Below, in pieces: positions 1 through 13,800 of a DNA stretch of 64,000 nucleotides (the stretch's first letter is position 1; every line of letters begins with the position of its first letter). The position numbers and the translations under genes are program-made. Below the pieces are notes generated by a model. The model ran no database searches, had not been told where the DNA came from, and saw nothing but the letters and a program-made list of their open reading frames with translations. The DNA is from Iris pallida (Eukaryota > Streptophyta > Magnoliopsida > Asparagales > Iridaceae), in the NCBI GenBank assembly GCA_029216955.1, contig JANAVB010042263.1, positions 1 through 64,000 on the forward strand, in the 5' to 3' direction.

Positions 1-1714
1 AATATTGGTGGAGGTCAATTGAGTTGAGTGAGTTAGGAGCTGCCCTTCCAATAATTCTTTTACTTAGTGAGCATAACATCACATGATATGCTTTGCCCAT
101 CCTTTATCATAGAAATTTATACAAAGAGACTTTAGTAAAGGCATACACATGATCACTTGACAATCTGTTTGGTCACCTTTATCCTAAAATATCATTCCCA
201 CTCGAACTTCCTAGAAACAGGCCAGCTTGCTTATGAATTTTGCTAATATTCCATAGGATTGCTTCGAATCGACGGTAATGATAAGACTTGACATTTGCAT
301 CTTGTAAATAGTTATTTGTTAGAAATTTAGGATGGTATTCACAGTGATTCTTTTACTTTAAAAAGAGAGAGTAAGAATGTAGTTTATCTTATCTCCTCTT
401 CTTATATACCATATACCAAACCCACTTTGTGCATTGGAGTCAAAATGAGGGCCAAATGGTTAGATTTCTGGTGTTTAATGACCTGAAAAATGGATTAGAA
501 AATAGAATAGAAAAAGGTTGGAACAAATTTCCCCAAGAGTTGGCACAATATCAACCATTGTCAATTAAGAGACTGCCACATTGGGTGTTTGGATGTAGCC
601 CTCTCATGCAGAAGCTAGCTTTTCTTTTAGCAGAGTTGTATTGATATGTATGAAATTGAATAATATTAGTGGGCACCAATGAAAAGAAGAGAAGATTCTT
701 TCCACTAGCAAATTTGACTCCAACAAACCAAAAGCCAGGATGCTAGAATTCTTGTTGATAAAAAGCGTAAACTGTTAGGCTGTTAGCTTAGGAATTGAAT
801 ACAAAAAGTCTACATACGTAATACTCACTCATTTTAGGGGTTATACAATCATGTACTTTTACTTGTTCAAACACAATATTCCTATAACAAAGCATCAGAT
901 GTGAAGGAAATAATGAGATGCGTGCAAAAGCACTTGGCATATCAGCAGAAAGTTGCCAAAAAAAATGATTGATGATGATGGATGTTGATGCAGAATATTT
1001 GTTGTTATCATTACTTTGAAGCATGGGGTGCAAACGCTTTACAAAATGATGTAGAATATAGAATGTCAGTGAGTACAGGATGCAGCTCCCAAGTTTCCAG
1101 CTCAAATAATTGCACTATTCCATTCGTCCCAAAGGTGATCTGCTGTATCTTAAAATTCTAGGGATTGCAAATTCTATGGCCTCTTCAGTCTCTGCTGCCA
1201 AAACCCTTCAAAGCATTCTCAGTGTATGCATGAGACAACACGAGAAAGCTTTCAGTACATCTGATGGGACTTTATTCTCTCTTCAAAATACACAATTTTT
1301 CTACACAAACGAATAGAAGTAATGGTATAATTTGATGATACAGAGATCAGTCCTACATAAAGTTTAATCATAGAGGAGACTGCATTCAAATACTTGGATA
1401 GCAAATTCAGAAAACATCATATGTGGGTTAAAGCCCAAAGTTACTCTGATTGACAATAACATGACATCAAGAAAGAAGAAACAACAGCTTGCTAGCTATT
1501 TAAGAGTCCAGAATCCAACATTGCCCCAAGTACATGGCATAATTCGTGAGGACAGACCTCTGCTATTGGTCCCCTAGCAGCATGCACTGATACAGCACAT
1601 ATAACTCAGCCAATGATATCGACATGCCATAGTAGATTCTGGACCACTAATGATCACAAGGCTTCAAACTTCGCCTAATTGCTATACTACCTTCTGTTAT
1701 TTACCCCTTGCTCT
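1..1714. other. 3' flank of NHP2, no gene recognised
   Basis: AT-rich sequence downstream of the NHP2 stop codon. On the minus strand an AATAAA hexamer lies at 1276-1271, about 440 nt after the stop, and is a candidate poly(A) signal, so 1714 to about 1250 may be NHP2 3' UTR. Open frames of 60-105 codons occur on both strands (429-644 plus, 788-1105 minus, 1110-1316 plus). None shows a domain, a splice context or a composition I recognise, so I do not call genes here. Confidence 0.4.
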
Positions 1715-1876
1715 TCAGTAGAGAGAAGATGCTAGCAGCCGAACCTCGGATGCCACTTGCTCGTACCCAGACTGCAGCTTCTCCTGGACCTCCTTATCCA
1801 GCTCCCCTTTGGCTGGCTTCGTCATGACTAGCACACAACAGGTTGGCCTCTTGGTGGCTCCTGCGCTTGCAAGCTC
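1715..1876 (-). CDS. NHP2: NHP2 exon 4 (last)
   Basis: 54 codons including the stop, ELASAGATKRPTCCVLVM to LLASSLY. The acceptor is CTCCCCCCAG ending at 1877, behind a long pyrimidine tract. The C-terminal acidic and lysine-rich helix is as expected for plant NHP2. Confidence 0.93.
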   Translation of the reverse strand, partial: ELASAGATKRPTCCVLVMTKPAKGELDKEVQEKLQSGYEQVASEVRLLASSLY

Positions 1877-4800
1877 CTGGGGGGAGAAAAAAAAAGGCAT
1901 CGCAAAACAGTAAATTTTGATGAATTACAGGGGAAATTAGAAGAAGTCTTTCGGCTAAAGATTGAATCCAGTATTTATCAAAAACTATATTTTAAAATTC
2001 TCTTTTGCTAACCATGAATAATTTTGTCTATTTGTCTAAACATGAATAATTTTGTCAAAACTAAGACAAATATTTCTTCCATAGCTAATCTTGTAGTGTC
2101 CCGTCCCGCTCAGTCAATCGGAGGAATCGAAACGCCGACGACGTTCGGACTTAGCCTTGCAACGGCTGCTCGAAGACATCGCTCGGTCGAGGCGACCGCT
2201 CGCTCAGGTGGGGTAGTTTCGGTAAACTCGCCTCATCTTAGCCTTCACATAATAAATCGCATGTTTTCAACTCGCACAAGTATGCTTGATAATAAAAGAG
2301 ACGAATCCACATAGCTAAAGGGAATAATCCCGACAGGTCGAACTGAGTTAGAATATGGAAAGGTCCAACGGTCGGTTTAGAGTTGGTGCACGGCGTTCTT
2401 TGAAAATGACACTCGGTCCTTCGTCCCGTGGCTTGGGAGAAGGAAAAGTTGGTATTCGCCACAAGCTAAGAGTTGGCCAAATTCATAGGCGTCGCCCGCA
2501 TAAATGCTTCATAAAGCATGCACGGTCTCTTCGCCCAAGGCGTGGCATAGCCTCTGCTCGCCGACGGGTTAAGTTGTATTGCACGGGTAGCATAAGTCTA
2601 GGCACCCCAAATAACTTGGTTGTTCAAAGTCGAACGCGTGCACGACACGTTTCCACGACGCAAAGCTTGACGCAGCCTTTGCTCGTCAAGTCGTTGCAAA
2701 GTAAGTTAGACAAGTTATGTTAAGCTATCAGGAGTAGTAGCAAGCACGGTCCTATGAGTTCTACGGCTGGGTATAACCACATAGTCTCACGATCGTAAGA
2801 CCCGTCATATAGAGTATGACTTGAGCGGTGGTGTCACATAGAGTTTCAAATTGGTTTAAGACACGATGGCACGGATTTAGTGTTTTAAGGCACGGACCAC
2901 GGTTGATTCATTGAGTTTGGAAAGTGTTTCAATAGTTGTCCTTGAGTTGAGTGAAATGATAGGACAAGAAAGAAGAATGCTCGCGACTGGGTCGTCGAGG
3001 CAAGGTCTCAGATGTAAGAAGTATTGAACTTAGCCCTGAAAGAGATGGTAACACTAGAGTAGATTGACTGTGTGAAACGTCAGTTTGAGTTGAGTCTTGC
3101 ATGGTCATTGGACAACTTGTACAAGGTAAAATAAACTGTTTCTCGAACGGCGACCCAGACGGCCCATGGGAACCGTTGCGATAGAGACATTCGTAGCTGT
3201 GCTGGATGACCGCACGGGTTAGCGGGGACTTGCGGCGGAGCTAGCTACTCGCGTTGGCAAGGAGCGTCCGTCTAATCAAAAGCTCAAAGGGAGTCCATTA
3301 TAGCGCTGGACGCTAGTGACTAGTTCATATAGATGAGTCGGCATGGGCGGCGATCCGCGTGTATGCCTTTGGATTGATTCGAGTATTGAGTGTAGTATAT
3401 CAAGAAGTCGAGTTGAATGTGTGAGTGTAGTTGGAACACAAATGTTGGGCCTAAGATTTGGTTGCAACGTAGGCGACGTGCTTCGGCACGAGATGTGGCG
3501 TCGAGTTATTTGTCGCATATAAGTTGCATAGTTTGGATGTGAGTTGTCTTGAGTCTAAGTCAGGAAAGGCCGCAAGGCAAAGTCGGTCGAGTGACATTAA
3601 CCCACAAGTCTTGATTGGGTCAGTTGATGATTTAGTAGCAAAGGGCCGCGGGACGGCAAGGGCCGCGAGGCGGCGATATGATTGAGTCTTATTGAGTTGC
3701 GAGGCACGGCCTCAACAAGGACTTATAGCACGGTTACACGGGAATGGAGTCTTATCGCGTAGTTGCGTCTCTGATTTTAAGACGTAAGACAAGCACGACT
3801 TGATAGGTTAACGTTGTTGAATTGATGTTGCGTTGCAAGCACGAAATGGTCTTGAGACACAAAATAGGCCAAGACATCTGTCCTAATACCGATCCTAAGG
3901 AAAGAGTAGAAAGACAATCATAAAGGGGCTATGTTACACAAAGTAAATTAACGTGTTGGTTTTGTATGGGTGGACGAGGAGCTCATTCCACCAGTACAGT
4001 TGAGTACTGACACCCACATAGTTTTCATGTATAGGCACAGGTAGAAGCTCGTAGCGCGGAGCTCGCTTGGATGCGTCGAGGCACGGAGTTCCTTGGCGAT
4101 TCGAAGCGTGCGGCCGCATGTATTCAAGATTTATACAGGACATAATGTATGGACGTCGCCTTCCAAAGCATCCGCTGGCTCAAGACATGTATTGAGAGAT
4201 GAGAGAGAGCTAAGTGACTTGTAATGTGAGCTTGAGTGAGCTTGAGAGACTTGTAATCTTGGCCTTGTGCCATATTGTAACCTTTGTTTCAATATCAATA
4301 AAAGAGTGTTTTGCAATGACTTGTGTTTTGCTTCAAATTCCGTTGCTATTATTCAATGTCTCTGCTTGGGACTTCTGTGCGACGACCCCATCGCAGCCGC
4401 TGAAATCGGCCGTTATGGAACCCGTCTTGCACGAGCGCAACCTAGGCTCGTGCGGCATCACGCCTTAGCGAGGACGATCGCTCCTACGGGAGCGGGACAT
4501 GACATAATGGTATCAGAGTACGGCTTTACGTCCTTGGACTATCGATTGAATTCTTTAACTCCGTTGTTTCCGCAAACTCTGAAATGTTACTTCCGCAAGT
4601 TGATGTCGTTGGTGCGCACTCTCTCAAATGTCCCGCGGATGTCCATACAATAAGTCTAATTATTTTGCAAAACACAGGAGAAAAGTTTTTGACAAAACAA
4701 AAAGATGGTTCGCGTAAGCACGATTGGCTAAGTCGGGCTGGGCATATACACCAAAATTGCGTCGACCTTAGAAAAGTCGAGTACGGAAATTGAATAGTGT

Positions 4801-7800
4801 CGAGCAAGAATTAGTTGAACTCGATTGAGTAAATGAGATGACTATCGATAGGGGTACTATCGAACGACGATAACATCGGTGCGATATAAATGAGCGTGCT
4901 TGAAATTAGAGGAATGGTTCGAACGGGATTTGAAGAAGTCGATTTTGACTCGAACGATAGTTTTGAGGAATTGTTGAATGACTTCATTCCTGAGTGGTGT
5001 ATGCGATAGCCTCAGGAATGTCGATCGATCAATTGAGGATGTTGGGTGTCGATGAGTCTATCAGCAAGCGTCGCACATATGCAAAACCTTAGATCGTGTA
5101 CGATTGAGTGAGTTGTTATCTTAAAGTTTGATAAGTGAATTTGAACAAATTAGAAATGACACGTACGAAACGTGCACGGGATTGAGGATTGTGCGAATTG
5201 AAACAGGAAGATGATTGCGTAGGTGAAACTGAATCGAAGAAAAGTTAAGACATAGCGAATGGATGACTTGATCGAGAAAATTGATACGGATCGTATATGA
5301 AAAGTTAGCACAACAGATAGATAGCGTGCATGAAAAGTTGAATTTTGAAGTTACGCAATGACTAGGATTGGATTGAATGTTGCTCGATGACTTAAGATAG
5401 ACGGATAAATAATACGCGAAATTGGGATTGAGGAAATTGATGTTGTAAATGATTTGAGGGATAATGATCGAACTTGAATTGAATGTCGAGGAGATTATCC
5501 AAGTCGGACGATAGCATCATTCGCACGATTCAGAACTTGTTGCAAAGGAAGATCGTCAGGTTACGCATGTCATCGATGGTATTGAGGCGTATCAAAGATC
5601 GATATGCCATAACTCGGGGGTACTCTGATACGGTGAATGACGATCGTGCAAGTGTTATCGTTCTGATGGATGCAGTACTTAGGATTTTGATTGAGACGAA
5701 TGTTGGATGAAAGTGATATTGTCTTGATGGTTACGTTGATAACCACAACGTCGACGATCTTGTCTTGCGCGAGCGCAACTCTAGCCTCGCACATGCATTG
5801 CGTCTGATTTGGGACGATCGTTCCGCGTGAGCAATAACATGGTGATTCATGTCGCGGGAATGATCGAACTCGGAAAATCAGGATACGACAACTTTGATTG
5901 TCTCGACTTGTCGGTTTGATGCGAAGGAAAATTTGAGGATGTTAGGACTTGCGATTGATGAATGAAATAAACTTGAGGCTTGAGTAGGTCCAATCCGCGC
6001 ATCGAGAATGAATTAGTCTAGACTTGAACAAGAGTTACATCCCGATGAGGATAATTATCCCGCGGAGAGAGAGCATGGTGATTCATGTCCACCGTGGATA
6101 AACTGACTCGCGTGAGATCGGGACACAACGTATTGTTAAGTCAGATGACCTTGTGATCGATTTCGTGAATTGGCAATAAATGACTTAGGGGGTATGGAAT
6201 GTGAATTATGGATTAGTAACAAATTGTGTCATAGCGTGCTTGATTTGAGAATGATTGATAGGCGTATTATGTCGAACGTGTTCGAAGAGATAGACTATGC
6301 GAAATGGCTTGATGAACGAAGTGATATTGATATGCCAAGGAATTAGTTGAAACGTGAGTTATCGTAGGATGACTTTGCTGAATGACTCGGACCCCGTGCG
6401 ACAAATGTTGGGATGTGTGTAGGCAATCTATGCTCGAAGTTTAGAAATCGGAGTGATGCGAGCTTGGGTAGAAAACTCCGTACTATCAATTTGGTTTGAC
6501 CTTAGGATGGGGTCAGTGTTGATATTGTTGTTTGGGAACTATGATTCCAATACTGACGGAAAGACAGCCTAGCGGTTTGGCAGACGTCCAAGTGCGAAGT
6601 GGTAGGATTTGTGGAGGCACCACTCGCGAGTATCGGTTGACATGCATGTATATCAGGGACGTCCGAATATGTGCACGATCCGACTCGAGTGGTGATGGTG
6701 GATTCTCTATCACGAGGCTTGGCTGAAATACATGTATTTTAGGGACGCCTAGAATATGTGCACGATCCAACTAAGTGATACGTTGAATCAAGTGAGACTT
6801 GAAGAATGAAAAAGTGTCGAGGATTTTGAAATTGTATTAAAGGAAAGATTGATAGTAGCACGAGCGTGGCTCGAATTTGGGAAATGCATAGGAGAAATGT
6901 GTGCGAGAGTCGTTGAGCGTTCGAGTGATAAGTCGATAAGTATACCCAGTTAGTTTCGAGGACGAAACTTTTTCTGAGTGGTGTATGATGTAGTGTCCCG
7001 TCCCGCTCAGTCAATCGGAGGAATCGAAACACCGACGGCGTTCGGACTTAGCCTTGCAACGGCTGCTCGAAGACATCGCTCGGTCAAGACGACCGCTCGC
7101 TCAGGTGGAGTAGTTTCGGTGAAGTCGCCTCATCTTAGCCTTCACATAATAAATCGCATGTTTTCAACTCGCACAAGTAGGCTTGATAATAAAAGAGACG
7201 AATCCACATAGCTAAAGGGAATAATCCCGACAGGTCGAACTGAGTTAGAATATGGAAAGGTCCAACGGTCGGTTTAGAGTTGGTGCACGACGTGCTTTGA
7301 AAATGATACTCGGTCCTTCGTCCCGTGGCTTGGGAGAAGGAAAAGTTGGTATTCGCCACAAGCTAAGAGTTAGCCAAATTCATAGGCGTCGCCCGCATAA
7401 ATGCTTCATAAAGCATGTACGGTCTCTTCGCCCAAGGCGTGGTATAGCCTCTGCTTGCCGACGGGTTAAGTTGTATTGCACGGCTTGTGGCATAAGTCTA
7501 GGCACCGCAAATAACTTGGTTGTTCAAAGTCGAACGCGTGCACGGCACGTTCCCACGACGCAAAGCTTGACGCAGCCTTTGCTCGTCAAGTCGTTGCAAA
7601 GTAAGTTAGACAAGTTATGTTAAGCTATCAGGAGTAGTAGCAAGCACGGTCCTATGAGTTCTACGGCTGGGTATAACTACATAGTCTCACGATCGTAAGA
7701 CCCGTCATATAGAGTATGACTTGAGCGGTGGTGTCACATAAAGTTTCATGTTGGTTTAAGACACGATGGCACGGATTTAGTGTTTTAAGGCACGGACCAC

Positions 7801-10800
7801 GGTTGATTCATTGAGTTTGGAAAGTGTTTCAATAGTTGTTCTTGAGTTGAGTGAAATGATAGAGCAAGAAAGAAGAATGCTCGCGACTGGGTCGTCGAGG
7901 CAAGAAAGAAAAATGCTCGCGACTGGGTCGTCGAGGCAAGGTCTCAGATGTGAGAAGTATTGAACTTAGCCCTGAAAGAGATGGTAACACTAGAAGTAGA
8001 TTGACTGTGTGATACGTCAGTTTGAGTCGAGTCTTGCATGGTCATTGCACAACTTGTACGAGGTAAAATAAACTGTTTCTCGAACGGCGACCCAGACGGC
8101 CCATGGGAACCGTTGCGATAAAGACATTCGTAGCTGTGCTGGATGACCGCACGGGTTAGCGAGGACTTGCAGCGGAGCTAGCTACTCGCGCTGGCAAGGA
8201 GCATCCGTCTAATCAAAAGCTCAAAGGGAGTCCATTATAGCGCTGGGCGCTAGTGACTAGTTCATATAGATGAGTCGGCATGGGCGGCGATCCGCGTGTA
8301 TGCCTTTGGATTGAGTCGAGTATTGAGTGTAGTATATCAAGGAAGTCGAGTTAAATGTGTAAGTGTAGTTGGAACACAAAATGTTGGGCCTAAGATTTGG
8401 TTGCAACGTAGGCGACGTGCTTTGGCGCGAGATGTGGCGTCGAGTCTTATGTTGTCGACATATAAGTTGCATAGTTTGGATGTGAGTTGTCTTGAGTCTA
8501 AGTCAGGAAATGCCGCAAGGCAAAGTCGATCGAGTGACACTTAACCCACAAGTCTTGATTGGGTCAGTTGATGATTTAGTAGCAAAGGGCCGTGGGACGG
8601 CAAGGACCGCGAGACGGCGATATGATAGAGTCTCATTGAGTTGCGAGGCACGGCCTCAACAAGGACTTATAGCACGGTTGCACGGGAATGGAGTCTTATC
8701 GCGTAGTTGCGTCTCTGATTTTAAGCTGTAAGGCAAGCACGACTTGATAGGTTAACGTTGTTGAGTTGATGTTGCGTTGCAAGCACGAAATGGTCTTGAG
8801 ACACAAAATAGGCCAAGGCGTCTGTCCTAATACCGATCCTAAGGAAAGAGTAGAAAGACAATCATAAAGGGGCTATGTTACACACAAAGTAAATTAACGT
8901 GTTGGTTTTGTATGGGTGGACAAGGAGTTCATTCCACCAGTACAGTTGAGTACTGACACCCACATAGTTTTCATGTGTAGGCACAGGTAGAAGCTCGTGG
9001 CGCGGAGCTCGTTTGGATGCGTCGAGGCACGTAGTTCCTTGGCGATTCGAAGCGTGCGACCGCATGTATTCAAGATTTATACAGGACATAATGTATGGAC
9101 GTCGCCTTCCAAAGCATCCGCTGGCTCAAGACATGTATTGAGAGATGAGATAGAGCTGAGTGACTTGTAATGTGAGCTTGAGTGAGCTTGAGAGACTTGT
9201 AATCTTGGCCTTGTGTCCTATTGTAACCTTTGTTTCAATATCAATAAAAGAGTGTTTTGCAATGACTTGTGTTTTGCTTCAAATTCCGCTGCTATTATTC
9301 AATGTCTCTGCTTGGGACTTCTGTGCGACGACCCCGTCGCAGCCGCTGAAATCGGCCGTTATGGAACCCGGCTTGCACGAGCGCAACCTAGGCTCGTGCG
9401 GCATCACGCCTTAGCGAGGACGATCGCTCCTACGGGAGCGGGGCGTGACAAATCCGACAACTTCTTAGGATCAATAGGACTTGATTTCATTCCCCCTATC
9501 AGCTCCTCTCTCTAGTATCCCATAACAAAGGATGGGTCATGGCACATATACTAAGCTATCAACCTTCAAACTGTAATGAGCACTATAATAAATAAAGCTC
9601 TCATACCTCTTTAGAAGAGACATATATGTACGGAATATCAGCTTCCTCACACAAGATAGGAACGTGTGTGATAACATCAATAGGAGAAATGTTTCCAGCA
9701 ATCACGCAAAGCCTGCACACACACACACATTCAACATACAAGCAAAGTTTGTGATGAGAATAAAATGGGCAGAAACCATAAAAATGGCCCAGAACACTTG
9801 ACATGAAGAAAACTCTTGCTACACGTCTTCATGCCCTCATTGATGACGCATAAAAGTTTGAAAAATACTGAAACAAGGCGCATATAGTTTTATAAATATC
9901 GAGACAATACTTGAACATGCCTTTGATATTCCTACATCCATACTAAGATTAGGTTTACCAGGATACCTCATTGAAAAATAATGAAACATGGCGCATATAA
10001 TTCTTATAGAAATTGAGACAGTACTTGAATAAATTATTGCATTGTGCCTTTGTTATTCCCCACATCCATACTAAGATTAGGTCTTTTCATTACATATTAA
10101 CTAGGATATAGGCACGTGCATTGCACGTATTTTAAAATACTTAGAAAAAACAAATAACAAATTTTTTTATTTTTTCTTCTTCTATAGGTAATTACATAAC
10201 TGCCCATATTAAATTTAATAAACAATTTTAATAAGTAAACATATATGAGGGTATTTTGGAGGGAAAAAACTTCCACAATGAAGCCTACTTTTCTTATTAT
10301 ATAGTTGCATAACTGCCCACATTAAATTTAATAAACAATTTTAATAAGTAAACATATATGAGGGTATTTTTGGAAGAAAAAAACTTTCACAGTGGAGCCT
10401 ACTTTTCTCATTATATTGTAGTATAGATTAGTATAGGCCAATCTCAAGGGCAGTTCATTCTGGAAAGGACTATGCATAACCGAAATATACTTTCAACATT
10501 GAACGCCACCCTATATAAGATTTTCCTAGAAAGGCATTTGCTATCTTGCGGCTTATGAGGTCAACAGACCACATCCACTAATATTCTCAAAGTTTGGCCC
10601 AAGTTGCCTATTTCAGATTAGAGCCGATTGTTGTAATCATTCTTTGTTGCGAGTCTTGTGACCACATCCATACTAAGATTACGTCTTTTTATTATGTATT
10701 AATTAGTATAGGCCAATCTCAATGGCAGTTCATTCTGGAAAGGACTATGCATAACCGAAATATACTTTCATCATTGAACGCCACCCTATATCAGATTTTC

Positions 10801-13800
10801 CTATAAAGGCATTTACTATCCTGCGGCTTATGAGGTCAACAGACCACATCCACTAATATTCTCAAAGTTTGGCCCAAGTTGCCTATTTCAAATTACAGCC
10901 AATTGTTGTAATCATTCTTTGTTCCGAGTCTTGTGACCAAATTGGACAAGACATCGAATCAATGTGAGTAATTCCGCAAATCAATGCGAGTAATTATATC
11001 AGAATTTCTAAAAGGTAAGTATTCCTTGATTCTGAAACCTTGAAATGGCATAATATACAAGTCATGTCTGCACTCTTGGATCTGAAGATGACACGTCAAA
11101 GCAGTCACAGACTCACAAGAGATACAAAAATAGCATTCAGCATCTTCCAAGAGAAGAATAAGTGTGGAAGTATATCACACTAGTTGATTGTCAAGTATAG
11201 AACTAAAATAAGCGATCCCCATACATGCAAGGCCCTTTCCAAAGTCCACTTGGCCGCTCCATTTCTAACGACAGAATTAATAGTTAAATAGGTACGATTG
11301 CAGAATTCCAAGTACCACAATTCCAGTCTCCTACTCTTATTCTAATTCCAGTCGCCTACTCTTTATCTGTAGTAGCTAAAATGGCCTACTCTCATTTGCA
11401 TTAACATACTCATTTCAGGCAGTTTTCCATGTGAACTCTTAGATTATTGCTTTACGTCTAATAAATGTTGAACAATCTAATCAGGGAGAAATGCTATGCA
11501 CACAATTGTCATCTCTGAATTTCAATTGAAATTCGCATCAGTTACAGCCATTGGGGAACTTGATGAAACCTCAATATATTCATAATTGGTCGATTTTATG
11601 GTAATCGGGAATCTTCATCCAAAACCAACCATAAAAATTATACAATTCTGGATTCTGAGTTGCGAAGCATCATGAGGTCCACAAATCTTATCTGTAGTAG
11701 CTAAAATGGCCTACTCTCATTTGCATTAGAATACTCATTTCAGGCAGTTTTCCTTGTGAACTCTTAGATTATTGCTTTACCTCTAATAGAAGTGCAACAA
11801 TCTAATCAGGGAGAAACACTATACACACAAAAGACATCTCTGAATTTCAATTGACATCTGCATCAGTTGCCATTTCGGAATTTGATGAACCTCGATATAT
11901 TTGGAATTGGTTGATTTTATGGTACTCTTGAATCTTCATCCAAAACCAAGCATAAAAATTATATAAATCTGGATTCTGAGTTGCGAAGCATCATGACGTC
12001 CACAACATCCTGTTGAGTTCTTAATGCTTCAAACACCTCTCTCTACATATAGATAAAGGTCGTGTGGAGACATGTTGGTGCATTTAGTTTAGCTGCCACT
12101 CTTTAACTTTTGAGGTATTCATGCTTACACGAGTAAATAAAACCGCTCATTTTGAGTGCCTTAGGAGTAGGGGTGAGCGTTCGGTTTAACCAAACCAAAA
12201 TTAGCCATAACGGAAACCGAACCGATATAATCGATTAGGTTTAGTCGGTTTGTTTGGTTGGGCTATTTCTATTGTTTAATGGACCATATCCAAAATTGGA
12301 CCTGTGGTTAAATTATATTAAAAATTGTAATTTTTATACACACATTTGATATGTTCCAAATTTGAGCTCAAAGTTAGACTAGTTGTTAAATTACCAAAGT
12401 TGGGCTTCAAAACACATACATAGCATTGTTGTTTTCAAAATAAAGAAAATTTTAATCATAAATATGCAAAGAATTGAAGGAATTTACATAATTGCATAAG
12501 TCTTATTCGGTTTTCGGTTATGGACCGAAACCCAAAACCTATGCAGTTAAAAACAGTTTTTTCATGATAACGGTCCAGTAGAGTTATTGATATATCGGAT
12601 TTATAACGATAAATATCGGTTTGCATTTTTAACACAATTTTTATATATGAACAACATAGTTAATAGTTATCTATTATAAAATATGCAAGAAGAGTTTCTT
12701 AAAGCATTAAAACTAAAAGGTTCATGCCCAAACCAACATTACAATATAAAAAGTACCACTTCAAAACGGTTCAACTAAGATGAAAACAAAAAAGATTACA
12801 ATTCAACTTTCAAGTTTCAACATCTAATAATCTTCATTAGCCTCAACTTCAACTTCATTTTTTTCGTTTTCACCATCACCATCTTCTCCACCTTCTTCCA
12901 TAGTTTGTTCATCTTCATCTTCCTCATCCTCCATATATTCATCATCGTGAACAAGTGAAGAGTGAATCTATAACACCTCGTGACCTTGTACTTCTCTCTC
13001 CCCGACTTTTGGTCTTAAAAAAACCTAACCGTTATATATCGATTTTTTTCAAAACTGATATATCGATCATATCGGCCGATAATATCGGTACCGATATTTT
13101 ATCGATTTTTTCTCAAAAAAATCGGTGTCGGACTGATACCGTTATATATCGGTTATATAACCGATATATAACGGTTTTTAAGTGCTTAGCCCAAAACCGA
13201 ACAAGAGATTTCGTATTTTCAAAACCAAAATCGAACCGAATCTCTTATCCGGTTCGATTTTCAGTCCAAAACCGAATAATGCTCACCCCTAGTTAGGAAT
13301 ATAAAATTGACTCAGCCATGCTTGTTGGATGTCGAGTGTTGGTGTGCTTATATATAGTTTTGTCCATTATAAATAAAGGTTTTTTTAGGGGCACCCCCAT
13401 TTCTACTAGGTGGCAGCCCTTACTTAGGGGACAGCCCATTGGGTGGAACTTTTACTAGGGGGCAGCCCAAATTTTACTAGGGGGCAGCCCAACCCCCCAA
13501 ACTCATTTTTTCATCTCATTTCATCATTTCCTCTCTCTCTCCTCCAAAAGAAGAAAAAGAGAAGAGCTCTCTCATCTCCCTAAACCCTACAAATTTCTCC
13601 TCCACCATTCCTCCACCCATTTTCTTTCACGAACTCTCCCACGTTCGACGAGATGACACGCAAGTCGAAGACATCGGATGCTAGGTACGTTTTTCCCTAA
13701 TTTCGTTCTATAATTTTCTAAATTTTTTTTGAAACCCTAGAATAGTTTTAATTGTCTAAATTTTTTGATAATTTAGGTTTATAATGTATTTAGGGTTTAT

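Larger units (their letters stand above)
2092..9450 (+). mobile_element. LTR-A: complete LTR retrotransposon without coding capacity (chromovirus-like)
   Basis: Two long direct repeats (2092-4504 and 6989-9450) starting TGTAGTGTCCCG and ending GTGACA enclose 2.5 kb. A tRNA-Met type primer site TGGTATCAGAG lies 4 bp inside the left LTR. The flanks read AATCT and AATCC, a 5-bp target duplication with one mismatch. The 3' end of the interior has TTTCGAGGACGAAAC, a sequence typical just before the 3' LTR of Del/Tekay chromoviruses. No gag, protease, RT or integrase can be read in the interior, so it moved with proteins supplied by another element. It sits in NHP2 intron 3, opposite in orientation to the gene. 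Confidence 0.9.
9713..12167. other. NHP2 intron 2, 3' part: tandemly duplicated AT-rich DNA
   Basis: No gene. The stretch is built largely of local tandem duplications, listed separately. A short palindrome GCACGTGCATTGCACGT lies at 10112-10128. Confidence 0.6.

Noticed and set aside
788..1105. 105-codon minus-strand gene
   Set aside because: No domain, no conserved context, AT-rich composition like the surrounding non-coding DNA.
2355..2723. 122-codon basic protein, repeated at 7252-7623
   Set aside because: It is inside both LTRs of LTR-A, differs by substitutions without codon bias, and matches nothing I recognise.
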